From CAYSRC01 sp964446385 (GTDB lineage Bacteria > Bacillota > Clostridia > Oscillospirales > Ruminococcaceae), in the NCBI GenBank assembly GCA_964446385.1, contig CAYUOH010000011.1:1-64000 (forward strand): 64,000 nt of DNA, in the 5' to 3' direction. The notes beneath the pieces are model-generated. The model saw only the letters and a program-made list of their open reading frames with translations, did no database searches and was not told the DNA's origin. The stretch's first letter is position 1, and each line of letters starts with the position of its first letter. Shown piece after piece: positions 17,263 to 26,511 of the stretch. A program made the translations under genes and the position numbers.

Positions 17263-18141
17263 TTATTCCGTTATCTCCCGAGCGCCTTCGACATCGATTC
17301 TGAGGGAAAGTGTTTTCCAACCGGGAAATTCTTCTGAAATCCGGCATGACAGATCCCGGTAAATTCCCGAATCGGATGAAATACACAGGAGTGTGCTTCC
17401 GGCGCCCGAAATACAAATACCCTCAGCACCAAGATTCCGTGCGATTTCCTCTGCCCTGTCGCATCCGGGTATAAGCGGCTTACGGTAAGGCTCGTGGATT
17501 CTGTCATCCAAAGCGGTACGCAGCATGTCGCTGTCACCCGTTTCAATAGCCTTAATAAGGAGCGGTATACGCCCGATATTGAATACCGCATCGGATCGGC
17601 TGTAACTTTGAGGCAAAGCACTCCTTGCAAGCGAAGTCGGGAGTTCGGTATCCGGAACAAGAGCGGTGAAGCTCCAGCGTTCACTGATATCAAACTGCGC
17701 AACCTTTATTCCCGATTCGTCCGATACCGCCGCGCAGAAACCGCCGTATACCGCCGGTGCCGCGTTGTCGGGATGCCCCTCAACCGCAGCCGCGGCGCGT
17801 AGTATTCCTTTACGTCCCAGATTCAGATTCAGAAGTTTGTCTGCGGCAAAAGCTCCGGCAACGCTCAGAGCGGCCGAACTGCCGAGTCCGCGGGAAACCG
17901 GCACATCGCATTCCCCGAAACATACGGAAACGGGGGCCGGAATCACGCCGGCAAAACGGCATGCGCTTTTATACCCGGCAACGGCAATATTATCCTCATT
18001 GCAGTATTTTTTTTCACATCCGAAAACCGAAAACTTGTCTGCTGCTGAAAATTCCAGCCTGTTGTATAAATCCCATGCAATGCCCAGACAGTCGAAACCC
18101 GGGCCAATATTCGCCGATGTGGCTGGAACTATAATTTTCAT
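17263..18141 (-). CDS. thrB: Homoserine kinase
   Basis: 292 residues of the GHMP kinase family. The N-terminus is MKIIVPATSANIGPGFDCLG, the ATP-binding loop PVSRGLGSSAAL (about 83-94), and the C-terminal motif GAEGICISGAGSTLL. It phosphorylates homoserine on the side-chain hydroxyl, supplying O-phosphohomoserine to threonine synthase, encoded 12 bases upstream in the same leftward operon. Confidence 0.95.
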   Translation of the reverse strand: MKIIVPATSANIGPGFDCLGIAWDLYNRLEFSAADKFSVFGCEKKYCNEDNIAVAGYKSACRFAGVIPAPVSVCFGECDVPVSRGLGSSAALSVAGAFAADKLLNLNLGRKGILRAAAAVEGHPDNAAPAVYGGFCAAVSDESGIKVAQFDISERWSFTALVPDTELPTSLARSALPQSYSRSDAVFNIGRIPLLIKAIETGDSDMLRTALDDRIHEPYRKPLIPGCDRAEEIARNLGAEGICISGAGSTLLCISSDSGIYRDLSCRISEEFPGWKTLSLRIDVEGAREITE

Positions 18142-18153
18142 GAAAGCCTTTCT

Positions 18154-19623
18154 TTACCCCAGCAGACTGCTGAGAATATAATCGGTAATGCTGTCCTTCT
18201 CGATGACGTCGGTAAAACGTACCGGCTTATCCGCCAATCCGGCAAGATTCTCCGGTACAGGGATTCCGGATATTTCACTCAAACGACTCATATTATTAAA
18301 GACATCGCCACCCGGCTGTTCCCCAATTCCCCGCAGAACAGCATCGGAAAATTTAAAAGGTGAAGCCGTTGACAGCACAGCCACCGGCACGTCGCCGTAA
18401 TGTTTTTTATAATTCTCGGCTGCACCGAACGCAACGGCTGTATGGGTATCACATAGATATCCGTAATCATTCCACACATGGCCTATTACGTCAAGTGTCT
18501 GCTGTTCGTCAATAAAAACTCCGGTGAAATCTTCACCGATTGATTTCTGCATTTCATGACTTACAGTGTATTCTCCTTCGGAGGACAGGCTGTTCATCAG
18601 ACGCGAAACAAGCGCACAGTCTCCGCCGGATTTGTAGAAAAGCAGCCTTTCGAGGTTGGAGGATACCAGAATATCCATTGACGGACTTTGAGTTTTATAC
18701 AGAGGACGTTTACGGTTGTAAACACCTGTATTCAAAAAATCCGTAAGCACATTGTTGCGGTTGCTGGCACATATCAGCCGGTCTACCGGCAAGCCCATCA
18801 ATTTGGCAAGGTAACCGGCCAGAATATCACCGAAATTACCCGTCGGAACAACGAAATTAAGCCTGTCGCCAAATTTAAGTTTTCCGGCTGCGATCATTTT
18901 GGAATATGTAATAAAGTAATATGCTACCTGGGGAACCAGACGCCCGATATTTATGGAATTAGCAGAGGAAAGGCTTATACCCGCAGAAAACAACCGTTCA
19001 TTATTCTGCAGAGCTGAAAAGGCTGTTTTCACTCCGCTCTGGCAATCATCAAAATCACCCTTTACTGCGCAGACGTTTACATTAGAGCCGGACTGGGTCG
19101 TCATCTGAAGCTTCTGAATGTCCGATACGCCGCTGTTCGGGTAGAATACAGAAATTTTTGTACCCTCAACATCCCTGAAGCCTTCCAGAGCAGCTTTTCC
19201 GGTATCACCGGATGTGGCTGTAAGAATAACGGTCTGTCCGCTTATGCCCTCGGTTGCCCGTGCATTTGTCATCAGCAGAGGGAGAACCGACAGCGCCACA
19301 TCCTTGAATGCGGATGTGGGGCCGTGGAAAAGCTCGCATACCGCAAAATCCCCTGCGTAAACAACAGGAGTAATGTCGGCACTTGAAAATTTATTGCGGT
19401 ATGCCCTGCCGATTATTTCCGCGGGGTTATCAAAACCCGGCAGAAGTGCTCCGAGTATTCCTGAGGCTATACCGTAAGGGGTATCCTTCACACAGGCTTC
19501 AGCGTCAAACGGACGGCGGGATACTTCGGGATCCACATACAGCCCGCCATCCGGGGCAATACCCTTTACCACTGCGAAAGTATCGGAAACAAATTCACGT
19601 GAGCGAGTACTTTGAAGTTTCAT
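18154..19623 (-). CDS. thrC: Threonine synthase
   Basis: 489 residues, PLP-dependent fold type II, of the longer class. The lysine that binds PLP is in GPTSAFKDVALS (about 104-115), with phosphate-binding TSGDTGKAALEG (about 153). It converts O-phosphohomoserine to threonine. It begins 7 bases after the ACT-domain gene and is followed by thrB, forming a tight leftward operon. Confidence 0.95.
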   Translation of the reverse strand: MKLQSTRSREFVSDTFAVVKGIAPDGGLYVDPEVSRRPFDAEACVKDTPYGIASGILGALLPGFDNPAEIIGRAYRNKFSSADITPVVYAGDFAVCELFHGPTSAFKDVALSVLPLLMTNARATEGISGQTVILTATSGDTGKAALEGFRDVEGTKISVFYPNSGVSDIQKLQMTTQSGSNVNVCAVKGDFDDCQSGVKTAFSALQNNERLFSAGISLSSANSINIGRLVPQVAYYFITYSKMIAAGKLKFGDRLNFVVPTGNFGDILAGYLAKLMGLPVDRLICASNRNNVLTDFLNTGVYNRKRPLYKTQSPSMDILVSSNLERLLFYKSGGDCALVSRLMNSLSSEGEYTVSHEMQKSIGEDFTGVFIDEQQTLDVIGHVWNDYGYLCDTHTAVAFGAAENYKKHYGDVPVAVLSTASPFKFSDAVLRGIGEQPGGDVFNNMSRLSEISGIPVPENLAGLADKPVRFTDVIEKDSITDYILSSLLG

Positions 19624-19630
19624 ATTGTTA

Positions 19631-20068
19631 TTACTCCATAGATAGAATTTTTACATTATCTGTACCGGGACTTTCGGACAGGATTTTCACAAGGTCGTCC
19701 GTATCTTGTGACATTTCGCTGATATCTACCGTAAGCATAAGAGCCGCCTTTCCGTTGATGGGCATGCTCTGGTTAATGGAAAGAATACTGATACTGGCAA
19801 CTGACAACCTGGTAAGCAGGGCACTCAGCACACCTGTTTCGTGGTCCAGCATAGCCGACAGCACGGCCATACGGCCACGGTTCATATTGGATCGTTCAAG
19901 GATATAGTCCTTATACTTATAATATGTACTTCGGGAAATACCCGCCATCCTTGTGGCCTCCACCACATCCCTGGCACGTCCGATTTCAAGAAGATTACGG
20001 GCCTTTACAACCTTTTCATAGGTCTCGGGAAGGATACTGCGGTGCACCAGATAATATTGTACATCCAT
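19631..20068 (-). CDS. ACT domain protein (UPF0735/PheB-like)
   Basis: 145 residues from ATG 20068; the frame extends upstream to 20275 but that would cover the promoter. An N-terminal helix-turn-helix-like segment (ATRMAGISRSTYYKYKDYI, about 40-60) is followed by a C-terminal ACT domain (HETGVLSALLTRLSVASISI). The combination suggests an amino-acid-sensing regulator. As the first gene of the pheB-thrC-thrB operon and divergent from hom, it may control both directions, but this is inference. Ribosome binding site AAAGGG. Confidence 0.85.
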   Translation of the reverse strand: MDVQYYLVHRSILPETYEKVVKARNLLEIGRARDVVEATRMAGISRSTYYKYKDYILERSNMNRGRMAVLSAMLDHETGVLSALLTRLSVASISILSINQSMPINGKAALMLTVDISEMSQDTDDLVKILSESPGTDNVKILSME

Positions 20069-20114
20069 ACATTCTGTGCCCTTTCTTTTGGTAAATCTTT
20101 GTTCATAAAAGCGC

Positions 20115-20143
20115 TTGTAATTAACACTTGAATATGATACACT
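20115..20143 (+). promoter_or_regulatory. Promoter of the hom-lysC-asd operon
   Basis: -35 TTGTAA (20115-20120), 17 bases, -10 TACACT (20138-20143), giving a leader of about 60 bases that contains an inverted repeat GTGTC-N11-GACAC (20163-20183). It faces and overlaps the leftward promoter. Confidence 0.55.
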
Positions 20144-20162
20144 GTCCGAGTAAAAAAAACAA
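20134..20162 (-). promoter_or_regulatory. Promoter of the ACT-thrC-thrB operon
   Basis: On the minus strand, -35 TTGTTT (20157-20162), 17 bases, -10 TATCAT (20134-20139). The start would be near 20128, about 60 bases before the ACT gene. Its -10 overlaps the -10 of the opposing hom promoter. Confidence 0.6.
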
Positions 20163-20211
20163 GTGTCTTTCTTTCGCGGACACGTACTATTTTTCTGTTT
20201 GGAGGTACAAA

Positions 20212-21366
20212 ATGAAAGTAGCGGTTTTAGGGTTCGGAAATGTTGGCGTAGGTGTCTATCACATGCTTGAAACATCCCCCGGATTTATGCCCGGCCCCGT
20301 GTTGGAGATTCCGGAAAAAGCCACCGAAAATTATATGGTCACTGACCTGGACGACATTCTGACCGACCTGACCGTTGAGGCTGTGGTAGAAGCTATGGGC
20401 AACGTTCACCCCGCTTACGAATTTGCTTGCAGGGCAATGGAAGCAGGAAAACATTTTGTTACATCCAACAAGGTACTTGTTGCCGAAAAGGGCCCGGACC
20501 TTGCGTCCCTTGCCGCAAAGAAAGGGGTAGGATTTATGTTTAGCGCGGCATGCGGAGGTGCAATACCCTATCTTTACAATCTGAAAATAGCCGTGAACGG
20601 CGGTGAAACCATCCAATCGCTTTCCGGACTGCTTAACGGCACAACAAACTATATTCTCGACCGTATGCAAGCCGCCGGAATGTCTTTTGACGAGGCTCTT
20701 GCCGAGGCCAATAATCTCGGATATGCCGAGGCTGATCCTACCGCAGACTTGAGCGGCCTTGATACCCTTCGCAAGATTATGCTGGCTTGTGCCGTATCTT
20801 ACAATATGATGCCCACCGACGGTATGAACTGTGAAGGAATCGAAAATTTTACCGCCGAGGACGCCAGACATATTAACGAAATAGGCTATGTGTGCCGACT
20901 TAAAGCCAAGGCCAAATATGTCGACGCCAATCTCAGAGCATACGTTGAACCCACCCTGTGCGCATACGGATCACCCGAAAGCACTGTAACGCTGAACGGA
21001 AATATGGCCCGTTACATAGGCATGTACAGCAATACAATAACGCTGTTCGGCCAGGGTGCCGGACGTTATCCAACAGCATCCGCCGTAATGAGAGACCTGG
21101 TATCTATAAAGAACGGCATGAGCAACATGCTCGGCGAAGCCTGTAAAAGAGTACCGGTTGATAATTCCGACAGTATGCATATTTACTATCTTCGTATGCC
21201 GGTCGAATACGCAGACGACCTTCTTTCTGAAATCTTCACTCAGGAGGACGGCATAGTACGCGGCATTACCGAAAAAGTTTCCGTAAAGGATATGCACGGC
21301 ATAGTATCGGAGATAAGAGCAAACGGTGACGAGGTATTCTTCGCGGCCGTTGAAAGAAAGAAGTAA
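20212..21366 (+). CDS. hom: Homoserine dehydrogenase
   Basis: 384 residues from ATG 20212 behind GGAGGT; the upstream extension to 20128 lies in the promoter. NAD(P)-binding GFGNVGVGV at residues 7-15, TSNKVLVA (catalytic-site strand), SGLLNGTTNYIL and EADPTADLSGLD with the substrate-binding acidic residues. The C-terminal part lacks a clear separate ACT domain of the kind seen in longer forms. It reduces aspartate semialdehyde to homoserine, the branch toward threonine and methionine. It is followed 4 bases later by aspartate kinase. Confidence 0.95.
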   Translation: MKVAVLGFGNVGVGVYHMLETSPGFMPGPVLEIPEKATENYMVTDLDDILTDLTVEAVVEAMGNVHPAYEFACRAMEAGKHFVTSNKVLVAEKGPDLASLAAKKGVGFMFSAACGGAIPYLYNLKIAVNGGETIQSLSGLLNGTTNYILDRMQAAGMSFDEALAEANNLGYAEADPTADLSGLDTLRKIMLACAVSYNMMPTDGMNCEGIENFTAEDARHINEIGYVCRLKAKAKYVDANLRAYVEPTLCAYGSPESTVTLNGNMARYIGMYSNTITLFGQGAGRYPTASAVMRDLVSIKNGMSNMLGEACKRVPVDNSDSMHIYYLRMPVEYADDLLSEIFTQEDGIVRGITEKVSVKDMHGIVSEIRANGDEVFFAAVERKK

Positions 21367-21370
21367 TTAT

Positions 21371-22687
21371 ATGGTTAAAGTAACGAAATTCGGTGGCAGC
21401 TCGGTTGCCGGCTCAGGTCAGTTCAAAAAAGTTAAAGATATAATATTTTCTGATGCTCTGCGCAAGGTTGTGGTAATATCCGCAAGCGGAAAGCGTAACT
21501 CCGACGACCACAAGATGACGGATCTGCTTTATCTTTGCCACGCCCATCTTCAGTACGGCGTATCCTGCGAGTCCATCATTAAGGAACTCCGTTCACGTTT
21601 TGAAGAAATAAAAAAAGAACTTGGCATAGAGGACGATATCCTCGAGGATTTCGACAGCTACAGCTCAAAGTTGAGCAAGGATACCTCACGTGACGAGCTG
21701 GTTTCCCGCGGCGAATATTACACATCAAGGCTGATGGCATCGTATCTGGGATATACCTTCGTAGATGCAGCCAAGGTCGTGTTTTTCGGTTTAGATGGTT
21801 TACTTGACAGCAACAAAACCTACACCGCTATCCGGGAAGCATACGAAAAGTACGAGAATATCGTAATCCCCGGATTTTACGGCAGCCTTCCGGGAGGCAA
21901 GGTTAAGGTCATGGCCCGCGGCGGAAGCGATATCACCGGTTCTCTTGCCGCTGCCGCGCTTAAGGCTGAGGTTTATGAAAACTGGACCGACGTATCCGGC
22001 GTGCTGATGGCCGACCCAAAAATAGTCGACAACCCGAAGCCCATTTCCATGATGACCTACGCAGAGCTGCGCGAGCTGGCGTTTCTCGGCGCATCCGTTC
22101 TGCAGGAGGAATCGGTACAGCCCGTTCGAGACGCCTGTGTTCCCCTTAACATACGCAATACCAACCGTCCACAGGATTTCGGTACCGTTATCGTTGAAAA
22201 AGTGGACGAGGAAAATATGTACCACGACCGCTTTATCACCGGTATTGCAGGACGTAAAAACTTTACGGCGGTTACAGTTACCAAACATAATATGGTAATA
22301 CCCGAGGTCCTCAAGGAAGTACTCGAAATATTCGTGAAATATCACGCTTCGGTAGAGCATATTACCCTCGGTTTGGATTCCTTCTCGCTTGTTACGTCAA
22401 GCTCAGCGTTGGGTGATGCTATCTATGAGGTTATTGCCGATATTCAGAAAACCTGCCAGCCCGATGACATCTCTACCAAGGAAGGACTTGCTCTTATAGC
22501 TGCTGTCGGACGCAAGATGTCATTAAGGCCAGGCATTTCCGGCCGTCTGTTCAATGCTCTCGGAGAAAAGGGCGTTAACATCAGAACCATTGCCCAGGGT
22601 TCCGACGAGCTAAGTATTATTGTTGGTGTGGATAACAAGGATTTTGATACCACTGTACGGGTCCTTTACGAAAGCTTCGCAGGATAA
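21371..22687 (+). CDS. lysC: Aspartate kinase
   Basis: 438 residues starting MVKVTKFGGSSVAGSG, the kinase signature. MARGGSDITGSLAAAAL (about 192) and the aspartate-binding region are present. The last 140 residues contain two ACT-like repeats (SVEHITLGLDSFSLV and GVNIRTIAQGSDELSI), so allosteric feedback by an amino acid is expected. It performs the first step of the aspartate pathway; the gene is coupled to hom (4-base gap) and asd (14-base gap). Confidence 0.95.
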   Translation: MVKVTKFGGSSVAGSGQFKKVKDIIFSDALRKVVVISASGKRNSDDHKMTDLLYLCHAHLQYGVSCESIIKELRSRFEEIKKELGIEDDILEDFDSYSSKLSKDTSRDELVSRGEYYTSRLMASYLGYTFVDAAKVVFFGLDGLLDSNKTYTAIREAYEKYENIVIPGFYGSLPGGKVKVMARGGSDITGSLAAAALKAEVYENWTDVSGVLMADPKIVDNPKPISMMTYAELRELAFLGASVLQEESVQPVRDACVPLNIRNTNRPQDFGTVIVEKVDEENMYHDRFITGIAGRKNFTAVTVTKHNMVIPEVLKEVLEIFVKYHASVEHITLGLDSFSLVTSSSALGDAIYEVIADIQKTCQPDDISTKEGLALIAAVGRKMSLRPGISGRLFNALGEKGVNIRTIAQGSDELSIIVGVDNKDFDTTVRVLYESFAG

Positions 22688-22701
22688 GGAGAAATTAACA
22701 A

Positions 22702-23706
22702 ATGAAGAAGTACAATATTGCTGTCCTGGGTGCCACAGGCGCCGTGGGACGTGAAATGCTGAAGGTTCTTGAGGAATATGATATTCCAGTAAATGAGCTG
22801 CGTCCGTTAGCCAGCGCTCACAGTGCAGGAAAGACCGTCCCGTTCAAAGGCGGAGAACTTGTAGTACAGGAAGCCGCGGACGACTCCTTTGAAGGAATGG
22901 ACTTTGTACTGGGTGCTGTGGGTAATGGTCTAGCCAAACAGTTTACACCCGCTATTAAGGCTTCCGGCGCAATTTTTATTGACAACAGCAGCTCCTACCG
23001 CCTTAATCCGGACGTTCCCCTTGTTGTCCCTGAGATTAACGGAGAGGATGCGTTCAAAAACAGCGGTATTATTGCCAACCCCAACTGCTCCACAATCATC
23101 ACGGTTATGGCTGTGGCGGCCTTGGCAAAACTCAGCCCAATCGTTACCATTAACGCCTGCACATACCAGGCGGTATCCGGAGCCGGTCAGGGTGGCCAAG
23201 TAGAGCTTGAAGATCAGCTGGACGCCTTCGCAGAAGGCCGGGAGATAACTCATAAGATATTCCCTACTCAGATAGCCATGAACGTTATTCCCTATATCGG
23301 AAGCTATATTGACAACGGATACACTACCGAAGAAATGAAGATGCAAAACGAAGGCCGCAAAATACTGCATCTCCCCGATATGAAATGTACCTGCACCTGT
23401 GTACGTGTTCCCGTAATGCGTTCTCATTCCATCTCCGTCACAGTAAAGTTAAAAGATTACGTATCGGTTGAGGATGCCCGCAAAGCAATAGCTTCCTTCC
23501 CCGGGGTCAAAATTGCCGATGATCTTGACGGCAGGGATTATCCCACTCCTCTCGACACAAGCAATCAGGATACCGTTTATGTCGGGCGTATTCGCCGTGA
23601 TCTCTGCAACGACAACGGACTGACACTGTGGTGCTGCGGTGACCAGATCAGAAAGGGTGCCGCTTCCAATGCAGTCCAGATCCTACAGTATCTGATAAAG
23701 GAATAA
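22702..23706 (+). CDS. asd: Aspartate-semialdehyde dehydrogenase
   Basis: 334 residues. NADP-binding GATGAVGREML near the N-terminus and catalytic Cys in NPNCSTI (about residue 127), with a catalytic His in VPVMRSHS (about 235-242). Ribosome binding site AAGGAGA. It produces the aspartate semialdehyde used by hom and by lysine/diaminopimelate synthesis. It is the last gene of the rightward operon, followed by a strong terminator. Confidence 0.95.
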   Translation: MKKYNIAVLGATGAVGREMLKVLEEYDIPVNELRPLASAHSAGKTVPFKGGELVVQEAADDSFEGMDFVLGAVGNGLAKQFTPAIKASGAIFIDNSSSYRLNPDVPLVVPEINGEDAFKNSGIIANPNCSTIITVMAVAALAKLSPIVTINACTYQAVSGAGQGGQVELEDQLDAFAEGREITHKIFPTQIAMNVIPYIGSYIDNGYTTEEMKMQNEGRKILHLPDMKCTCTCVRVPVMRSHSISVTVKLKDYVSVEDARKAIASFPGVKIADDLDGRDYPTPLDTSNQDTVYVGRIRRDLCNDNGLTLWCCGDQIRKGAASNAVQILQYLIKE

Positions 23707-23721
23707 TACTTAAAAACGAAT

Positions 23722-23763
23722 AAAGGGCAGTCTGTTTTAGTAACAGGCTGCCCTTATTTTTTA
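23722..23763. terminator. Terminator between convergent asd and nucleosidase genes
   Basis: AAGGGCAG-CTGTT/AACAG-CTGCCCTT long stem with a T run on the right. It probably serves both converging genes. Confidence 0.85.
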
Positions 23764-23772
23764 TGAGATATG

Positions 23773-24552
23773 TTATTTCCCGGCAATAACTGCCTTGATT
23801 ACGTCAAGAACATAGGCCTGACAATCATTGCTGAAGCGTTCGTCGAACAGCTCTTCCGGGTAAAGATGGCTGTTGCTGAGAATCCGTACTGCCAGCATCG
23901 GGACACCGAAATGCCTGCAGATCTGGCCAACGGCAAAGCCCTCCATTTCCTCGCAGTCGGTACCAAACTTTTCGTGATAGAACAGAATACGGTCTACTTC
24001 TTTGTTCCAGATATCGGCACTGGCAATAGTACCGCGAAGCAGTTTTCCGCCGATGTATTTTACACCCATGGCTGTCTTCAGAAGGCCTTCGTCACTGTGC
24101 AGGACCTGAACACGGACGATATTCCCGTCTACCGGCATCTCCTCACCGGGGTAGGTCCATTCGGGATAGTAACTTCCCTCTCCCGCCTCGCGGTCAAGAG
24201 TATAGTAGCTCCCCAGCTCCACAAGGTTTTCACCAAGAACGATATCTCCCTGATGAAGCCCGGGAGTGTGACCTCCGGAAGTACCGCAGATTATTACAAC
24301 ACATGGATTATAAGCCGTTACTGCAAGTACAGTTGTTGCAGTGGAATTAACCATTCCGATAAGACTGCGTGCAGCTACAACGGGGTAACCGTTTATTGTT
24401 CCGGAGGTAAAACGGTACTCGCCGATTTTAGCCACAACGGGGTTTTCAAGCTCTTTTTCGATATCATCGATTTCACAGTCCATAGGGCCTATTACGACTA
24501 TCGGCCTTTTCTCATTATCGGGTGCGTTTTCGTTTATAGTAAATCCGGTCAC
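23773..24552 (-). CDS. Nucleoside phosphorylase-fold protein (MTA/SAH nucleosidase-like)
   Basis: 259 residues. IGPMDCEIDDIEKEL (about 21-35) matches the AMxEEI start of MTA/SAH nucleosidases, VIICGTSGGHTPGLHQGDIVLG matches the GTAG..GD segment, and CEEMEGFAVGQI carries the ribose-binding Met-Glu pair. The place of the catalytic Asp (RAISD in MtnN) reads RILSNSHL, with Asn. A purine nucleosidase or phosphorylase role is likely, but the exact substrate may differ from 5'-methylthioadenosine. No signal peptide. Confidence 0.75.
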   Translation of the reverse strand: MTGFTINENAPDNEKRPIVVIGPMDCEIDDIEKELENPVVAKIGEYRFTSGTINGYPVVAARSLIGMVNSTATTVLAVTAYNPCVVIICGTSGGHTPGLHQGDIVLGENLVELGSYYTLDREAGEGSYYPEWTYPGEEMPVDGNIVRVQVLHSDEGLLKTAMGVKYIGGKLLRGTIASADIWNKEVDRILFYHEKFGTDCEEMEGFAVGQICRHFGVPMLAVRILSNSHLYPEELFDERFSNDCQAYVLDVIKAVIAGK

Positions 24553-24853
24553 ATCGTACTCCTGAAGAAATATTTTCCAATATGATTTTCACGTGCAAAC
24601 TCGCTGAATAATTCTAACATCACCCAGAAGGTCATTTCAACTGTATATAGTTATAACGACACCTTTTTTGTGTTTCCTGTTGCCTCCTTTGATGTATACA
24701 ATAAACACCGTTCGGGTGTACAATATTCATAAAGAACAGCTTGCGTCAGCCGTATTATTAAATAATTAAAGATATACTTCGTATGTTATTTATTGCGGCG
24801 TAAATACCGCATGGATAGTATAGAAAACATAATTTCAAACGGAGGACTTACAA
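24553..24853. other. Intergenic region between divergent nucleosidase and carboxylesterase genes
   Basis: AT-rich with no ORF of note. It contains an inverted repeat ACACCG-TTC-GGGTGT near 24706 and the esterase promoter near 24793. No riboswitch was recognised. Confidence 0.5.
24793..24821 (+). promoter_or_regulatory. Candidate promoter of the carboxylesterase
   Basis: -35 TTGCGG (24793-24798), 17 bases, -10 TAGTAT (24816-24821), 32 bases before the ATG, which has ACGGAGGA as ribosome binding site. A hairpin ATTGCGG/ACCGCAT overlaps the spacer. Confidence 0.45.
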
Positions 24854-26410
24854 ATGCTCAGAGAAGTAAAAACAGAAAACGGTATTGTAAGGGGCATTCC
24901 CGCAGCCGACCCGAGAGTTACCGCGTTTAAAGGCATTCCCTTCGCAGCACCTCCTGTAGGAGAACTCCGCTGGCGCGCTCCTCAGCCCGCGGCAAACTGG
25001 GAAGGAGTACGTGAATGCTACGACTTTTCACCCATCAACATTCAAATCAAGCCCGGACTTGATGCAACCAACATCTACGCCCGTGAATGGAACGTAGACC
25101 CGGAAATACCTCAGAGTGAAGACAGTCTGTACCTTAACGTATGGACTAACGCCAAATCTGCCGATGAGAAGCAGCCTGTTATGGTCTGGTTCTTCGGCGG
25201 CGGATACACAGCCGGCAACACAGCCGAAATGGAATTCGACGGTGAACGCATCGCCCGCAGAAGCGTTATACTTGTTTCAGTTCAGTACCGTCTGGGCGCT
25301 TTCAGTTTCTTTGCACATCCCGATCTGGCCAAGGCCAACCCCGGCGAGCCTATAGGAAACTACGGCCTTCTGGACCAGCGCGCAGGTATGGAATGGGTCA
25401 AGAAAAACATTGCCGCGTTCGGCGGTGACCCCGACAACGTTACTATTTTCGGACAGTCCGCAGGCGCAGGCTCCACGCTTTGCCAGGTAGCCTCCCCCAT
25501 GAATAAGGGCCTGTTCAATAAAGCCATTTTTGAAAGCGGCGGCGGTCTCCGCACCTACGGTCAGGGCGGTGGCTGCATTTCACTTGAAACCGCCTATAAG
25601 AACTGTCAGGAATTCCTTGATAAAAACGGAATTAAGAGCATTAAGGAAGCAAGAGCTCTGTCTGCAGAAGATCTGAACAACATGAGCAACGATTTCCTGG
25701 CGATTCATCGCTTTGAGCCAGTCGTTGACGGAATATTCCTTCTTGAAGATCCTTCCGACACAATGGCCTCCGGCAATTATCCCGACGTCCCCTATCTCTT
25801 CGGCTGCACAGGCGGTGAGGGTGATCCGGCTATTGGCGGCGGTCTCCCCAAAACAATTGAAGAACTTCGCGATTACGGCATCAAACGTTACGGAGAAAAG
25901 AACGTCGATGAATTTATGGCTGTCTGCAAGTGCCATACCGATACCGACGTTGTCAATCTGGTACACACAGATGATTCCTTCCGCGGACGTTTCATGAACA
26001 ACGCCCTCTTCCTGGAACAGCGCGTAAAGGCTGGCAAGAAAAACAACTGGATGTATGTATTTGACGCATCCATGCCCGGCTGGGACCGTCCCGGTTCCTT
26101 CCATTCAAGCGAGCTTTGGTTCGTATTCGAGACACTGGCAAAATGCTGGAGACCCTTCAAGGGCAAACATTACGATCTTGCCAGAAAGATCTGCAACTAC
26201 TGGACTAATTTCGCACGTACTGGCAACCCCAACGGCCTTGACGCCGACGGCACCCCTATGGAAGAGTGGAAAAGCGCTACCGATGAGGACAGATACATGC
26301 ATTACCTCAACGAGGAATACATCGGACCTTACGGCAAAGGCAACACCGAACTCATCAAGTTCCGCATCCGCACGACATTCGAAAACCTCAAAGAAAAAGG
26401 TATTCTCTAA
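24854..26410 (+). CDS. Type B carboxylesterase
   Basis: 518 residues of the alpha/beta-hydrolase COesterase family, cytoplasmic (no signal peptide). The nucleophile serine is in FGQSAGAGS (about 197-205), the oxyanion-hole motif is WFFGGGY (about 110-116), the second motif is EDSLYLNVW, and the catalytic His is in SFHSSELWFVF (about 415). Family members hydrolyse esters of aromatic or plant-derived acids and drugs; the natural substrate here is unknown. Single-gene unit with its own promoter and terminator. Confidence 0.92.
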   Translation: MLREVKTENGIVRGIPAADPRVTAFKGIPFAAPPVGELRWRAPQPAANWEGVRECYDFSPINIQIKPGLDATNIYAREWNVDPEIPQSEDSLYLNVWTNAKSADEKQPVMVWFFGGGYTAGNTAEMEFDGERIARRSVILVSVQYRLGAFSFFAHPDLAKANPGEPIGNYGLLDQRAGMEWVKKNIAAFGGDPDNVTIFGQSAGAGSTLCQVASPMNKGLFNKAIFESGGGLRTYGQGGGCISLETAYKNCQEFLDKNGIKSIKEARALSAEDLNNMSNDFLAIHRFEPVVDGIFLLEDPSDTMASGNYPDVPYLFGCTGGEGDPAIGGGLPKTIEELRDYGIKRYGEKNVDEFMAVCKCHTDTDVVNLVHTDDSFRGRFMNNALFLEQRVKAGKKNNWMYVFDASMPGWDRPGSFHSSELWFVFETLAKCWRPFKGKHYDLARKICNYWTNFARTGNPNGLDADGTPMEEWKSATDEDRYMHYLNEEYIGPYGKGNTELIKFRIRTTFENLKEKGIL

Positions 26411-26427
26411 TTTATCAGACAACACAA

Positions 26428-26468
26428 AGCCACACACAGCAGACTGCTGTGTGTGGCTCTTTTTTTGT
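26428..26468 (+). terminator. Terminator after the carboxylesterase
   Basis: AGCCACACACAGCAG pairs with CTGCTGTGTGTGGCT, followed by CTTTTTTT. A very stable stem of 13 to 15 pairs. Confidence 0.9.
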
Positions 26469-26511
26469 ATTTTGAATAGAATTACTCTGTAACTCAGGAT
26501 AACTCTAGTCT

